A DNA stretch of 64,000 nt. It comes from TMED14 sp002378565 (GTDB lineage Bacteria; Bacteroidota; Bacteroidia; Flavobacteriales; Schleiferiaceae). Shown piece by piece: positions 1-5,785 of this stretch. Location: positions 1,116,001 through 1,180,000 of the forward strand of contig OX044356.1 in the NCBI GenBank assembly GCA_943846715.1, read 5' to 3'. Numbering within the stretch: position 1 is the first letter of the stretch; each line of letters begins with the position of its first letter. The position numbers were made by a program, and so were the translations under genes. Under the pieces are notes generated by a model, which saw nothing but the letters and a program-made list of their open reading frames with translations, was not told the origin of the DNA and searched no databases.

Positions 1-206
1 TTATTTAAACTAATGGTGTAGGTTATTATTTGGCCTAGGTAAGCCTCTCCATTTTCAGGACTAGTGATGTTAAAATTTAGATTTTCAGGTGTTATTTTTT
101 GTAAATTTTTCGGAGAAGAGAAAAAGCGCCATGCTTCTTCTAATGATATAGGTAAAAAATGTTGACTGTGTAATCTGTAGATACCAGACTGTTTTGAGAA
201 CTCCAT
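1..206 (-). CDS. SRPBCC-family protein, partial (N-terminal 68 codons)
   Basis: The reading frame opens at an ATG at 206 and runs off the left edge without a stop. The visible N-terminus (MEFSKQSGIYRLHSQ, then FLPISLEEAWRFFSSPKNL) matches the start of small SRPBCC/START-like ligand-binding proteins common in Flavobacteriia, where the segment 'EEAWxFFSSPxNL..ITP' is typical. The ligand is unknown. It begins 6 nt after the CIA30 stop codon, so it is probably the third gene of a transcript starting near 950. In related genomes such genes often sit near photolyase genes; that is recalled context and cannot be seen here. Confidence 0.75.
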   Translation of the reverse strand, partial: MEFSKQSGIYRLHSQHFLPISLEEAWRFFSSPKNLQKITPENLNFNITSPENGEAYLGQIITYTISLN

Positions 207-212
207 GTGATT

Positions 213-773
213 TTATTCAATTTCAATTTTATCAATAATAAGTTTGAAGGACTCATTTTTTTTGTTACCAATGAGAAATGCAATTTCCTCAATAGAGGCT
301 TCATTAAAGTTGACTTCATTCAATTTCCTGCCTCTGAAGCTTGGGTATAAATCTTTTAGCTCTATTTTAATCGTCTCCCAACTATTAGAAGTGGAAAACG
401 TAGTGGTGTATGAGTAATACGTATTGGATTTAGATTTTAAACGAAATTGGTAAGATTTCGAATCACCTTTTAGTCGAATAGCAATGGTTGTTTTTCCAGT
501 AATGTCTTTTTTCTTGAAACGGTAACGAACTGACGCAAAGCCACCATTGTTTGCTGTAGACACAGAACCTTTAAATTCTGCATTGCCCTCTTCGTTTAAT
601 CCAAATGACGCACTTGAGACTCCACCCATAACATCATCATTAACAACTCTCCAACCATTCAAATTAGAGGCTTTGGTAAAATTAAATATTGAATTCATCT
701 TTTTGCTTGTCACACTAAAAGAACTGGTCACTATTAAAGTGAAAATAAGCAGTCCAAGAGTATTAGTTTTCAT
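213..773 (-). CDS. CIA30-family secreted protein
   Basis: This 186-aa protein has an N-terminal signal peptide (about residues 1-20) followed by a CIA30-like jelly-roll domain. The family signature is visible as 'W.VVNDDVMGGVSS' near residues 41-54, and the later 'GGFASVRYRF' strand also fits. CIA30 is named for a mitochondrial complex I assembly factor; bacterial members are small galactose-binding-like domains of unknown substrate, so no complex I role should be assumed. Its ATG lies within the last 11 nt of the upstream Lacal_2735 gene, implying coupled translation, and the SRPBCC gene follows 6 nt downstream. The DNA is clearly more AT-rich than most of the window. Confidence 0.8.
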   Translation of the reverse strand: MKTNTLGLLIFTLIVTSSFSVTSKKMNSIFNFTKASNLNGWRVVNDDVMGGVSSASFGLNEEGNAEFKGSVSTANNGGFASVRYRFKKKDITGKTTIAIRLKGDSKSYQFRLKSKSNTYYSYTTTFSTSNSWETIKIELKDLYPSFRGRKLNEVNFNEASIEEIAFLIGNKKNESFKLIIDKIEIE

Positions 774-924
774 TTTCTATCTCTTTTAAAATTTGCTCCG
801 CCTGGAATGTTAGTTGATCTGATTTCGCTCGACTAATTGTTGACATCTTATGAGCCTCTTCTAGCTTTTTTCGATACTGCTTTTGAAGTTTTTCTTTTTT
901 TGATTTCCTGGTAAATAGTTTCAT
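763..924 (-). CDS. Lacal_2735-family small protein (53 aa)
   Basis: A short gene read from the minus strand: it starts MKLFTRKSKKEKLQ and ends KEIENEN. It is very rich in Lys and Glu and predicted to be helical. The pattern 'K.EKLQ..Y.K..EEAHK.STI.R..SD' is the hallmark of the Lacal_2735 family, small cytosolic proteins of unknown function restricted to Bacteroidota. It is the first gene of the left-edge operon; its stop lies 8 nt inside the CIA30 gene, so the two overlap by 11 nt. A good promoter (TAACTTTG with an upstream TTG) sits 32 nt before the start. Confidence 0.8.
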   Translation of the reverse strand: MKLFTRKSKKEKLQKQYRKKLEEAHKMSTISRAKSDQLTFQAEQILKEIENEN

Positions 925-956
925 GTTGAGCACCTATATGTTTAATCTTTACTGTG

Positions 957-988
957 CAAAGTTAAACAAAAGAAGATAGAACACCCAA
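957..988 (-). promoter_or_regulatory. Promoter of the Lacal_2735-CIA30-SRPBCC operon
   Basis: On the minus strand TTG (986-988) is followed after 21 nt by TAACTTTG (957-964), an exact match to the Bacteroidota -7 element TAnnTTTG and within the TTG-N17-23-TAnnTTTG spacing described for Flavobacterium. The start codon at 924 is 32 nt downstream. Confidence 0.65.
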
Positions 989-1011
989 TGATACAGATAA
1001 GCATTAAACCC

Positions 1012-1037
1012 CATGGTCTTCTAATTTAGAAACCATG
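1012..1037. repeat. Imperfect 26-bp palindrome upstream of an operon promoter
   Basis: CATGGT (1012-1017) is complementary to ACCATG (1032-1037), and inside it TTCTAA (1019-1024) is complementary to TTAGAA (1026-1031), with one bulged C at 1018 and a T at the centre. It lies about 24 bp upstream of the -33 element of the promoter at 957-988 in otherwise empty DNA, so it could be an operator. The rest of the 925-1243 gap holds that promoter and the terminator at 1130-1166; nothing else was seen. Confidence 0.4.
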
Positions 1038-1129
1038 ACACATCAAGGTTATAGGTGGAGTATGTTACTTTCAGGCAGCATTGGGGAATGCCAAACAATC
1101 ATCACTCATTAAAACCTGCATCCTGTATA

Positions 1130-1166
1130 GTAATAAGCCCCGCCAACTTTCGCTGGCAGGGCTTTT
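1130..1166 (-). terminator. Probable terminator of the 168-aa lipoprotein gene
   Basis: AAGCCC..GCCA (1135-1145) pairs with TGGC..GGGCTT (1154-1164) around a short loop with one bulge. Read on the minus strand it is followed by TTATTA, a weak U tract. It lies about 80 nt downstream of the lipoprotein stop at 1244. The plus-strand side also carries TTTT, but no plus-strand gene ends nearby. Confidence 0.55.
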
Positions 1167-1243
1167 AAAATCAATCTGATGACGCTCTTGTTGATGGAAG
1201 GCAACCTCCCATCCACCTGTGATCATTCAAAAAATACGATGAT

Positions 1244-1750
1244 CTAGTTCAGTGAATTAATGGCTCCTGTGAAGTCGCCATAGTTCTGTTGGAACAAGAT
1301 TTTTCCTTCCTCATCAAAGTCAAATGACGAGTACAAAGGAATAGTTACCGACTTTTCTTCTGTAGAATCTGTGGCTGCTCTAGTTACCTTCCACACGCCG
1401 TAATAACGAACTGAACCGTCCATCATGTTGGTGCTTGCATCAACTCCGGATAAAAATTTAAGTTCTGATATCAGTTCATAGTCATTCATGGCCCAGTTTT
1501 TAGGGTTGGAAGCCTTTATGTCATCAAGCGTGATAGAATCTCCAGAATTATATAGGGTAGATCGCTGCCAAAAACTCTCCTGATTGTGTGTGGAATAATC
1601 CGCCGCCTCATTCTGGAAGTTCTCAAGAGCCTTAGTCACAGTGAGACAATTTGCTTCATACGTCGCTTGAACATCTGACGTTGCAGTTTCTGCTGGCATA
1701 CACCCTACGACTAATGCGCTAAGTACAGTTATTGCTATATAATTTTTCAT
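1244..1750 (-). CDS. Lipoprotein of unknown function, possibly NTF2-like
   Basis: This 168-aa protein starts with a lipoprotein signal: a short hydrophobic stretch ends in LVVGC, so Cys17 is the likely lipidated residue. The remainder is acidic. The C-terminal part, with 'RYYGVWKVTR' and 'FDFDEEGKILFQQNYGD', resembles the last strands of NTF2/SnoaL-like domains, like the tandem protein at 35677-36579, but the match is not strong enough for a family call. It is a single-gene unit with a candidate promoter at 1783-1810 and a hairpin downstream. It is probably anchored to the outer membrane, as are most Bacteroidota lipoproteins; that is inference. Confidence 0.7.
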   Translation of the reverse strand: MKNYIAITVLSALVVGCMPAETATSDVQATYEANCLTVTKALENFQNEAADYSTHNQESFWQRSTLYNSGDSITLDDIKASNPKNWAMNDYELISELKFLSGVDASTNMMDGSVRYYGVWKVTRAATDSTEEKSVTIPLYSSFDFDEEGKILFQQNYGDFTGAINSLN

Positions 1751-1782
1751 TTTTTGTGTTTTGATTAGTTAGTTGCCTAAGG

Positions 1783-1810
1783 TAAATCTAAAAGAGCATA
1801 GTAACATCAA
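1783..1810 (-). promoter_or_regulatory. Candidate promoter of the 168-aa lipoprotein
   Basis: On the minus strand TTG (1808-1810) is followed after 17 nt by TAGATTTA (1783-1790), matching seven of eight positions of TAnnTTTG. It lies 32 nt upstream of the start at 1750. Confidence 0.4.
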
Positions 1811-1883
1811 TTCCTGCATGAATCTATGAGGGCATTAAAATCTACATTTACGCATAGCATTCTGACATCAAGAACTGTTTGTA

Positions 1884-2771
1884 TTGAATTTGAAACTCCA
1901 ACAGGTGAACACACGAAGCATCAAAGAAATCATACCGGCAAAACTGGTAGACATGGGTGGCCACCTATTGGATCAACCTTTGCCCGCCAATGAAATCAGG
2001 CAAATTGATCCATTCCTACTTATCCACCATTGGAATCATCCCTTGAAAGGGGGCCAAAAACAAGCAGACGTAGGCGTAGGACCCCATCCACATCGAGGGT
2101 TCTCTCCTGTCACCTTTGTGTTTAAAGGCACGGCCCATCACAGGGACTCTTTAGGCAACGATGCCATTGTAGGACCCGGCGGAACGCAGTGGATGCATGC
2201 AGGCAAGGGCATAACACACAGTGAACGCCCAGGCAAGAATCTAGTGGAACATGGCGGAGACAATGAATTCATTCAATTTTGGGTGAACAGTCCTGCCAAG
2301 CACAAAATGGAGCCCCCCTACTACCATCCGCTTTCCGATGAGGACACCCCAAAAGTGAGCAAGGGGCAAGCTACAATTGCAGTGGTCGCTGGTGAATTTG
2401 ATGGCATCAAAGGGCCAATGAAAACCTACAGCCCACAAACCCTATTGCGTGGTGAAGCACCTGCTGGCGCTCTCTTCGCCCTGGACCTTCCTCAATCGTT
2501 CAATGCCTTGATTTACCTCCTGAACGGCAGTCTTGTTGTTGACGGAAACAAGGCCACGGACAAAGACATGGTATGGTTCAACAACGATGGGGAATCCATC
2601 CACATTGAGGTCAAAGAAGCAAGTCGCTTCATTGTTTTATCTGGCGAACCCATCAATGAGCCTGTTGCTAGCTATGGCCCCATTGTCATGAATACCCAGT
2701 CGGAAATTATGGATGCCCTTCGGGATATTCAATCCAATGAGATGGGGGTACTCATGGAGGACCTTGAGTGA
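1884..2771 (+). CDS. Pirin-family protein
   Basis: This 295-aa protein is a bicupin of the pirin family. The N-terminal cupin shows 'GPHPHRGF' and 'MHAGKGITHSERP'; His68, His70, His112 and Glu114 correspond to the iron ligands of human pirin by spacing. Some bacterial pirins have quercetin dioxygenase activity or bind other proteins; the substrate here cannot be read from sequence. The start is uncertain. TTG at 1884 gives a sensible N-terminus and no in-frame ATG occurs before residue 24, already near the domain; GTG at 1908 is an alternative. It is transcribed alone, and an SDR gene follows after 158 nt. Confidence 0.85.
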   Translation: MNLKLQQVNTRSIKEIIPAKLVDMGGHLLDQPLPANEIRQIDPFLLIHHWNHPLKGGQKQADVGVGPHPHRGFSPVTFVFKGTAHHRDSLGNDAIVGPGGTQWMHAGKGITHSERPGKNLVEHGGDNEFIQFWVNSPAKHKMEPPYYHPLSDEDTPKVSKGQATIAVVAGEFDGIKGPMKTYSPQTLLRGEAPAGALFALDLPQSFNALIYLLNGSLVVDGNKATDKDMVWFNNDGESIHIEVKEASRFIVLSGEPINEPVASYGPIVMNTQSEIMDALRDIQSNEMGVLMEDLE

Positions 2772-2882
2772 ATAACCTGGTTCTAATAGCTTGATTCAGA
2801 AGTGATAAATTTTTGCTTGGATGGCAATATTTTCAGAAGCAAATCAGAACCAATGTCACAAAATCCCATCAATACAAGTCAG

Positions 2883-2890
2883 TACATTTG
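2883..2890 (+). promoter_or_regulatory. Candidate -7 element for the SDR gene
   Basis: TACATTTG is an exact TAnnTTTG match 39 nt before the start codon at 2930. No TTG lies at the expected upstream spacing, so the call rests on the -7 element alone. It also argues that the gene starts at 2930, because a start at 2813 would lie upstream of this promoter. Confidence 0.4.
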
Positions 2891-2929
2891 ACCTATGGAA
2901 AATCAACCCAACAAACAATCTACTACTCA

Positions 2930-3616
2930 ATGAAACATTTTGTCATCATTGGCGGCAGCAAAGGAATTGGAAAGGCCACCGCAGAACTTTTAGCTACTGA
3001 AGGACACAGAGTTACCATATTTAGCAGAACTCCCTACGAGGGGCACGCCCATAGCGTTGAATGGGAAGAATTTGACGTTACTACAGATGAGTGGAGCAAT
3101 CAAATGCCCGAACAGATTGACGGATTGGTCTATAGTGTAGGTTCCATCAACTTAAAGCCATTTAGAGGGCTTAAGCCTGAGGTTTTCCAGCAAGACTTTG
3201 ACCTACATGTTGTTGGAGCAGTAAAAGCACTACAGGCAGCTCAAAAGAATTTTAACAAAGAGTCCATACCTTCCTGCGTACTTTACTCTACCGTTGCGGT
3301 TGGGCGTGGAATGCCCTTTCATGCAACAGTGAGTGCTTCCAAAGGTGCTATTGAAGGAATGACGCGTGCCTTAGCATCTGAATGGGCTCCAAAAGCCCGA
3401 ATCAATTGTATCGCTCCGAGTTTAACAGATACACCAATGGCTTCTAAGTTGTTGAGTACTAAAGAGAAAAAACAAGCTATTGGCGCTAATAACCCTATGA
3501 AACGGGTTGGGGAAGTAAGTGATATCGCGGAAATGACTGCCTTTCTACTGAGTGATAAAAGCTCGTGGATGACAGGCCAAATTATACATGTAGACGGAGG
3601 CCAAAGCGTCCTTTAG
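2930..3616 (+). CDS. SDR-family oxidoreductase lacking the catalytic tyrosine
   Basis: A 228-aa Rossmann-fold short-chain dehydrogenase homologue. The nucleotide-binding GGSKGIGK is at residues 8-15, 'YSVGSIN' stands where NNAG normally is, and the C-terminal 'MTGQIIHVDGG' is typical. The YxxxK active site reads VSASK at 134-138, so Lys138 is present but Tyr is Val. A related flavobacterial subfamily known to me also lacks this Tyr, so this is probably a family trait rather than decay, and the reaction is unknown. I chose ATG 2930 over an in-frame start at 2813 because the fold begins right there. A methyltransferase remnant follows directly. Confidence 0.85.
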   Translation: MKHFVIIGGSKGIGKATAELLATEGHRVTIFSRTPYEGHAHSVEWEEFDVTTDEWSNQMPEQIDGLVYSVGSINLKPFRGLKPEVFQQDFDLHVVGAVKALQAAQKNFNKESIPSCVLYSTVAVGRGMPFHATVSASKGAIEGMTRALASEWAPKARINCIAPSLTDTPMASKLLSTKEKKQAIGANNPMKRVGEVSDIAEMTAFLLSDKSSWMTGQIIHVDGGQSVL

Positions 3617-3624
3617 ACATCAAT

Positions 3625-3804
3625 TATGATCAACTGCAAGCCTACGGTGCATGGCATGACCGTGCAGCCTTTCACTTCCTTCTAGAAGATCATGACATTC
3701 AATCCTATGTCAATCAGGTCAACACACACCTCAAGCCTTCACCTAAACCTTGTTTCAAAAACAAAGTTGATGGTTTACTAAGCTATCACATGGCATGTAA
3801 ATGA
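3625..3804 (+). pseudogene. Remnant of a class I SAM-dependent methyltransferase
   Basis: Immediately after the SDR stop an open stretch encodes 'GAWHDRAAFHFLLEDHD', then 'YVNQVNTHLKP'. This is the 'WHDRAvFHFL..E.D...YV......LKPGG' block that follows the SAM-binding motifs in a well-known methyltransferase family. The glycine-rich motif I upstream is absent, and after LKP the expected GG and later strands are replaced by unrelated sequence up to the stop at 3802-3804. Only about 40 family residues remain, with no plausible start, so I read it as the internal scrap of a deleted gene. An open frame continues backward into the SDR gene, but that part is a shadow frame. Confidence 0.6.
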
Positions 3805-3856
3805 TCCTCATTGGTTCAGTGAGTGAAGCCATCATTAAGCAATAGCCACAAAAAGT

Positions 3857-3889
3857 AAAGGGCTGGCGAACACATAACACCAACCCTTT
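3857..3889. terminator. Hairpin in the convergent gap before the YHYH gene
   Basis: AAAGGGCTGG (3857-3866) pairs with CCAACCCTTT (3880-3889) with one C-A mismatch and a 13-nt loop. It lies 20 nt downstream of the stop of the minus-strand YHYH gene and follows the plus-strand SDR unit. No strong T tract follows on either strand, so termination is plausible but unproven. Confidence 0.45.
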
Positions 3890-3909
3890 AAGGCAACGCC
3901 TCTAATCGA

Positions 3910-4866
3910 TCACGGCCCTATTTTGAAATCCTGTGAGGGGCTTCCTTTATGGTAACGCGGGATAGAGGGAAATTCGTCTGTGATGACATAATAGTAGGTT
4001 CCTGTTGGGTACTCAGGTGTCACGCCGCTGCGGCCATTGGCCTCATCAAGGGTGCCCAATCCTAATACATACTCATAATCGTTGGAATAGGCCCCGTCAT
4101 AGATGCCACAGGGTGCTGACCTGCCATCACCTGGTCGCTCGCCAACCTTGAGGCGGTAGCTCGATGTCAACCGAACAATTGCTGAACTTGAGTCACCAGC
4201 ATGCTCATGGCCGTATTGGTCATAGATGGGGAATCCATCAGCTGCATAACCCATCAAGGTCATTTCTCCTGGCATGGCATTGATTGAATCCAAAAAATTC
4301 AAGGGCGATCCATGGTAATGGTATTTACCATTAGGTTGTACATGAGCATTGTTGCAATCCAAGCCAATTTTCACATTGATTGCTTCCAAGTTCCACTCCC
4401 AGTTTGCGCTGGGACCTACGGGGCGAGTATGGGGGAATGGCTCAGCAGCTATAGGGTCCAACTCAACTCCATTCAACAATAGGCCAAAGGAAAATTGAGG
4501 TCCTGATGCTGGACCAGACCCCGAGGTTGACAACAAAGGCGTCATGGTTGCTGCAAAAACAGGTTGCAATGGCACCCCATAGCTGGATGCCTGTGCGGTG
4601 ATCGCATTGGGGTTCAATGAGCCTGAACCTGAACCAAATAAGCCAACCTTGTGATTGGGGATGCTGTTGCTTGTGAATAGCCGCTGGGAACCATTGATTG
4701 TCATGACAAAACTTGAAGCCTCTGTCAGTGTCACGTCACAAGCGCCACGGCTTTGATCAATCTGATTGGAATCACAGTCATTGGCCTTTCTGCAGCCAGC
4801 TATGAGGGTGATAAACATCAAGGCATAAAGGCGATGATTCGAATGGATCTTGAGCAAGATATTCAT
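3910..4866 (-). CDS. YHYH-domain lipoprotein
   Basis: This 318-aa protein carries the YHYH signature: 'PNGKYHYHG', followed by 'MTLMGYAADGFPIY' and 'TGTYYYVIT'. The YHYH family is a widespread secreted domain of unknown activity, often found in marine bacteria; its His and Tyr residues look suited to metal binding, but that is inference. A hydrophobic stretch ends in LIAGC, so it is likely a lipoprotein. Two starts are possible: ATG at 4887 (seven residues longer) or ATG at 4866. I chose 4866 because a near-consensus -7 element (TATCTTTA) overlaps the 4887 start. It is divergent from the unknown lipoprotein at 4985. Confidence 0.8.
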   Translation of the reverse strand: MNILLKIHSNHRLYALMFITLIAGCRKANDCDSNQIDQSRGACDVTLTEASSFVMTINGSQRLFTSNSIPNHKVGLFGSGSGSLNPNAITAQASSYGVPLQPVFAATMTPLLSTSGSGPASGPQFSFGLLLNGVELDPIAAEPFPHTRPVGPSANWEWNLEAINVKIGLDCNNAHVQPNGKYHYHGSPLNFLDSINAMPGEMTLMGYAADGFPIYDQYGHEHAGDSSSAIVRLTSSYRLKVGERPGDGRSAPCGIYDGAYSNDYEYVLGLGTLDEANGRSGVTPEYPTGTYYYVITDEFPSIPRYHKGSPSQDFKIGP

Positions 4867-4984
4867 AGAAAATGCTTTAATATTCATAAAGATATGGCAA
4901 CTTATAACCCCATTGGTTTAAATAAGGCATGGCAGGATGCATTTCAGCCTGGAAAAGACTTTAGCACATGACTACCTTTCAGGA

Positions 4985-5785
4985 ATGAAACAAATCATCT
5001 TATTGCTGCTGGCACTTTCCATTGCTTGCGCCAAGCAAGGCCCCATTGACCCTGGTAATGATCCGGTATTCACCATTGTTGCCAACGATGACAACACCTA
5101 CAGAGGCTTCAATCGAAAAATTGTGGTCTATGGGGTTCCCGTCTATGCCGTAAAGGGCGTTGAGGACGTCAACCTCCTACACACTGCCCATGTCTTAGCA
5201 CAATACCTTGACAACAACGCCGACTCAGTGGTGGACAACCCCCTTGTCCTGGAAGCCATGATCAACCAATCAGCAGCCATGGTTCTATGGACGAATCAGT
5301 TTCAAATTAATGGGCCTGGAGCACAGGACCTTGGCAACAATGAAATTCATCCAGGCTTTGTGACGGGTGGGCTGCAAGGCCCCTTTGATGCCACCCTGGA
5401 AGAAGTGTTTCACCTGATTAGCCATGCAGGCTATGCTTATGCCTACCCTTCTGCTTTCAATGAAAGTTCAAGCGAATTATGCTTGGCCATGGATGTGGCT
5501 CGAGGTGGTCATTTCACGAGTATTCCAAGCAACTACCCATCTGATGCCTGGTATACCTATGACGATTCATCCTGTGGTTATGATTGCATGGCAACTGAGT
5601 ATTTTTATTGGGCTTTGACCTCGATGCTGGGTGCACAGGCAAATCGCTTGAATGAGATTGATAATGAATGGCTTCTCAACACCTTAGCTAAGGTTCAGCA
5701 AGGTGACAGTGCCGTCTACCAATTGCTTAGCAACAGCCAATACCACCTCCCCACGGTGCTACCTGATGGGAATTACCAGCCTTGA
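4985..5785 (+). CDS. Lipoprotein of unknown family with EF-hand-like loop and EExxH motif
   Basis: 266 aa. The start ATG 4985 yields a lipoprotein signal (MKQIILLLLALSIAC). I do not recognise a named family. Visible features are an EF-hand-like acidic loop 'DNNADSVVDNPLVLE' near residue 70, the segment 'LEEVFHLISHAGYAYAYP', whose E-E-x-x-H could bind a metal, and a later 'CGYDCMATEYFYWALTSMLGA'. The layout suggests a calcium-stabilised surface protein, perhaps hydrolytic, but there is no proof. TACCTTTC (seven of eight to TAnnTTTG) ends 4 nt before the ATG, suggesting a nearly leaderless mRNA. Its last 27 nt overlap the end of the convergent mannosidase gene. Confidence 0.7.
   Translation: MKQIILLLLALSIACAKQGPIDPGNDPVFTIVANDDNTYRGFNRKIVVYGVPVYAVKGVEDVNLLHTAHVLAQYLDNNADSVVDNPLVLEAMINQSAAMVLWTNQFQINGPGAQDLGNNEIHPGFVTGGLQGPFDATLEEVFHLISHAGYAYAYPSAFNESSSELCLAMDVARGGHFTSIPSNYPSDAWYTYDDSSCGYDCMATEYFYWALTSMLGAQANRLNEIDNEWLLNTLAKVQQGDSAVYQLLSNSQYHLPTVLPDGNYQP

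Noticed and set aside
1035..1112. 25-codon plus-strand open frame in the 925-1243 gap
   Set aside because: No family resemblance, no promoter at the right place, and its start overlaps the palindrome; length is within chance.
3565..3804. 79-codon open frame overlapping the end of the SDR gene as a real gene
   Set aside because: Its first third is a shadow frame of the SDR gene and the rest is a methyltransferase scrap without motif I; reported as a pseudogene remnant instead.
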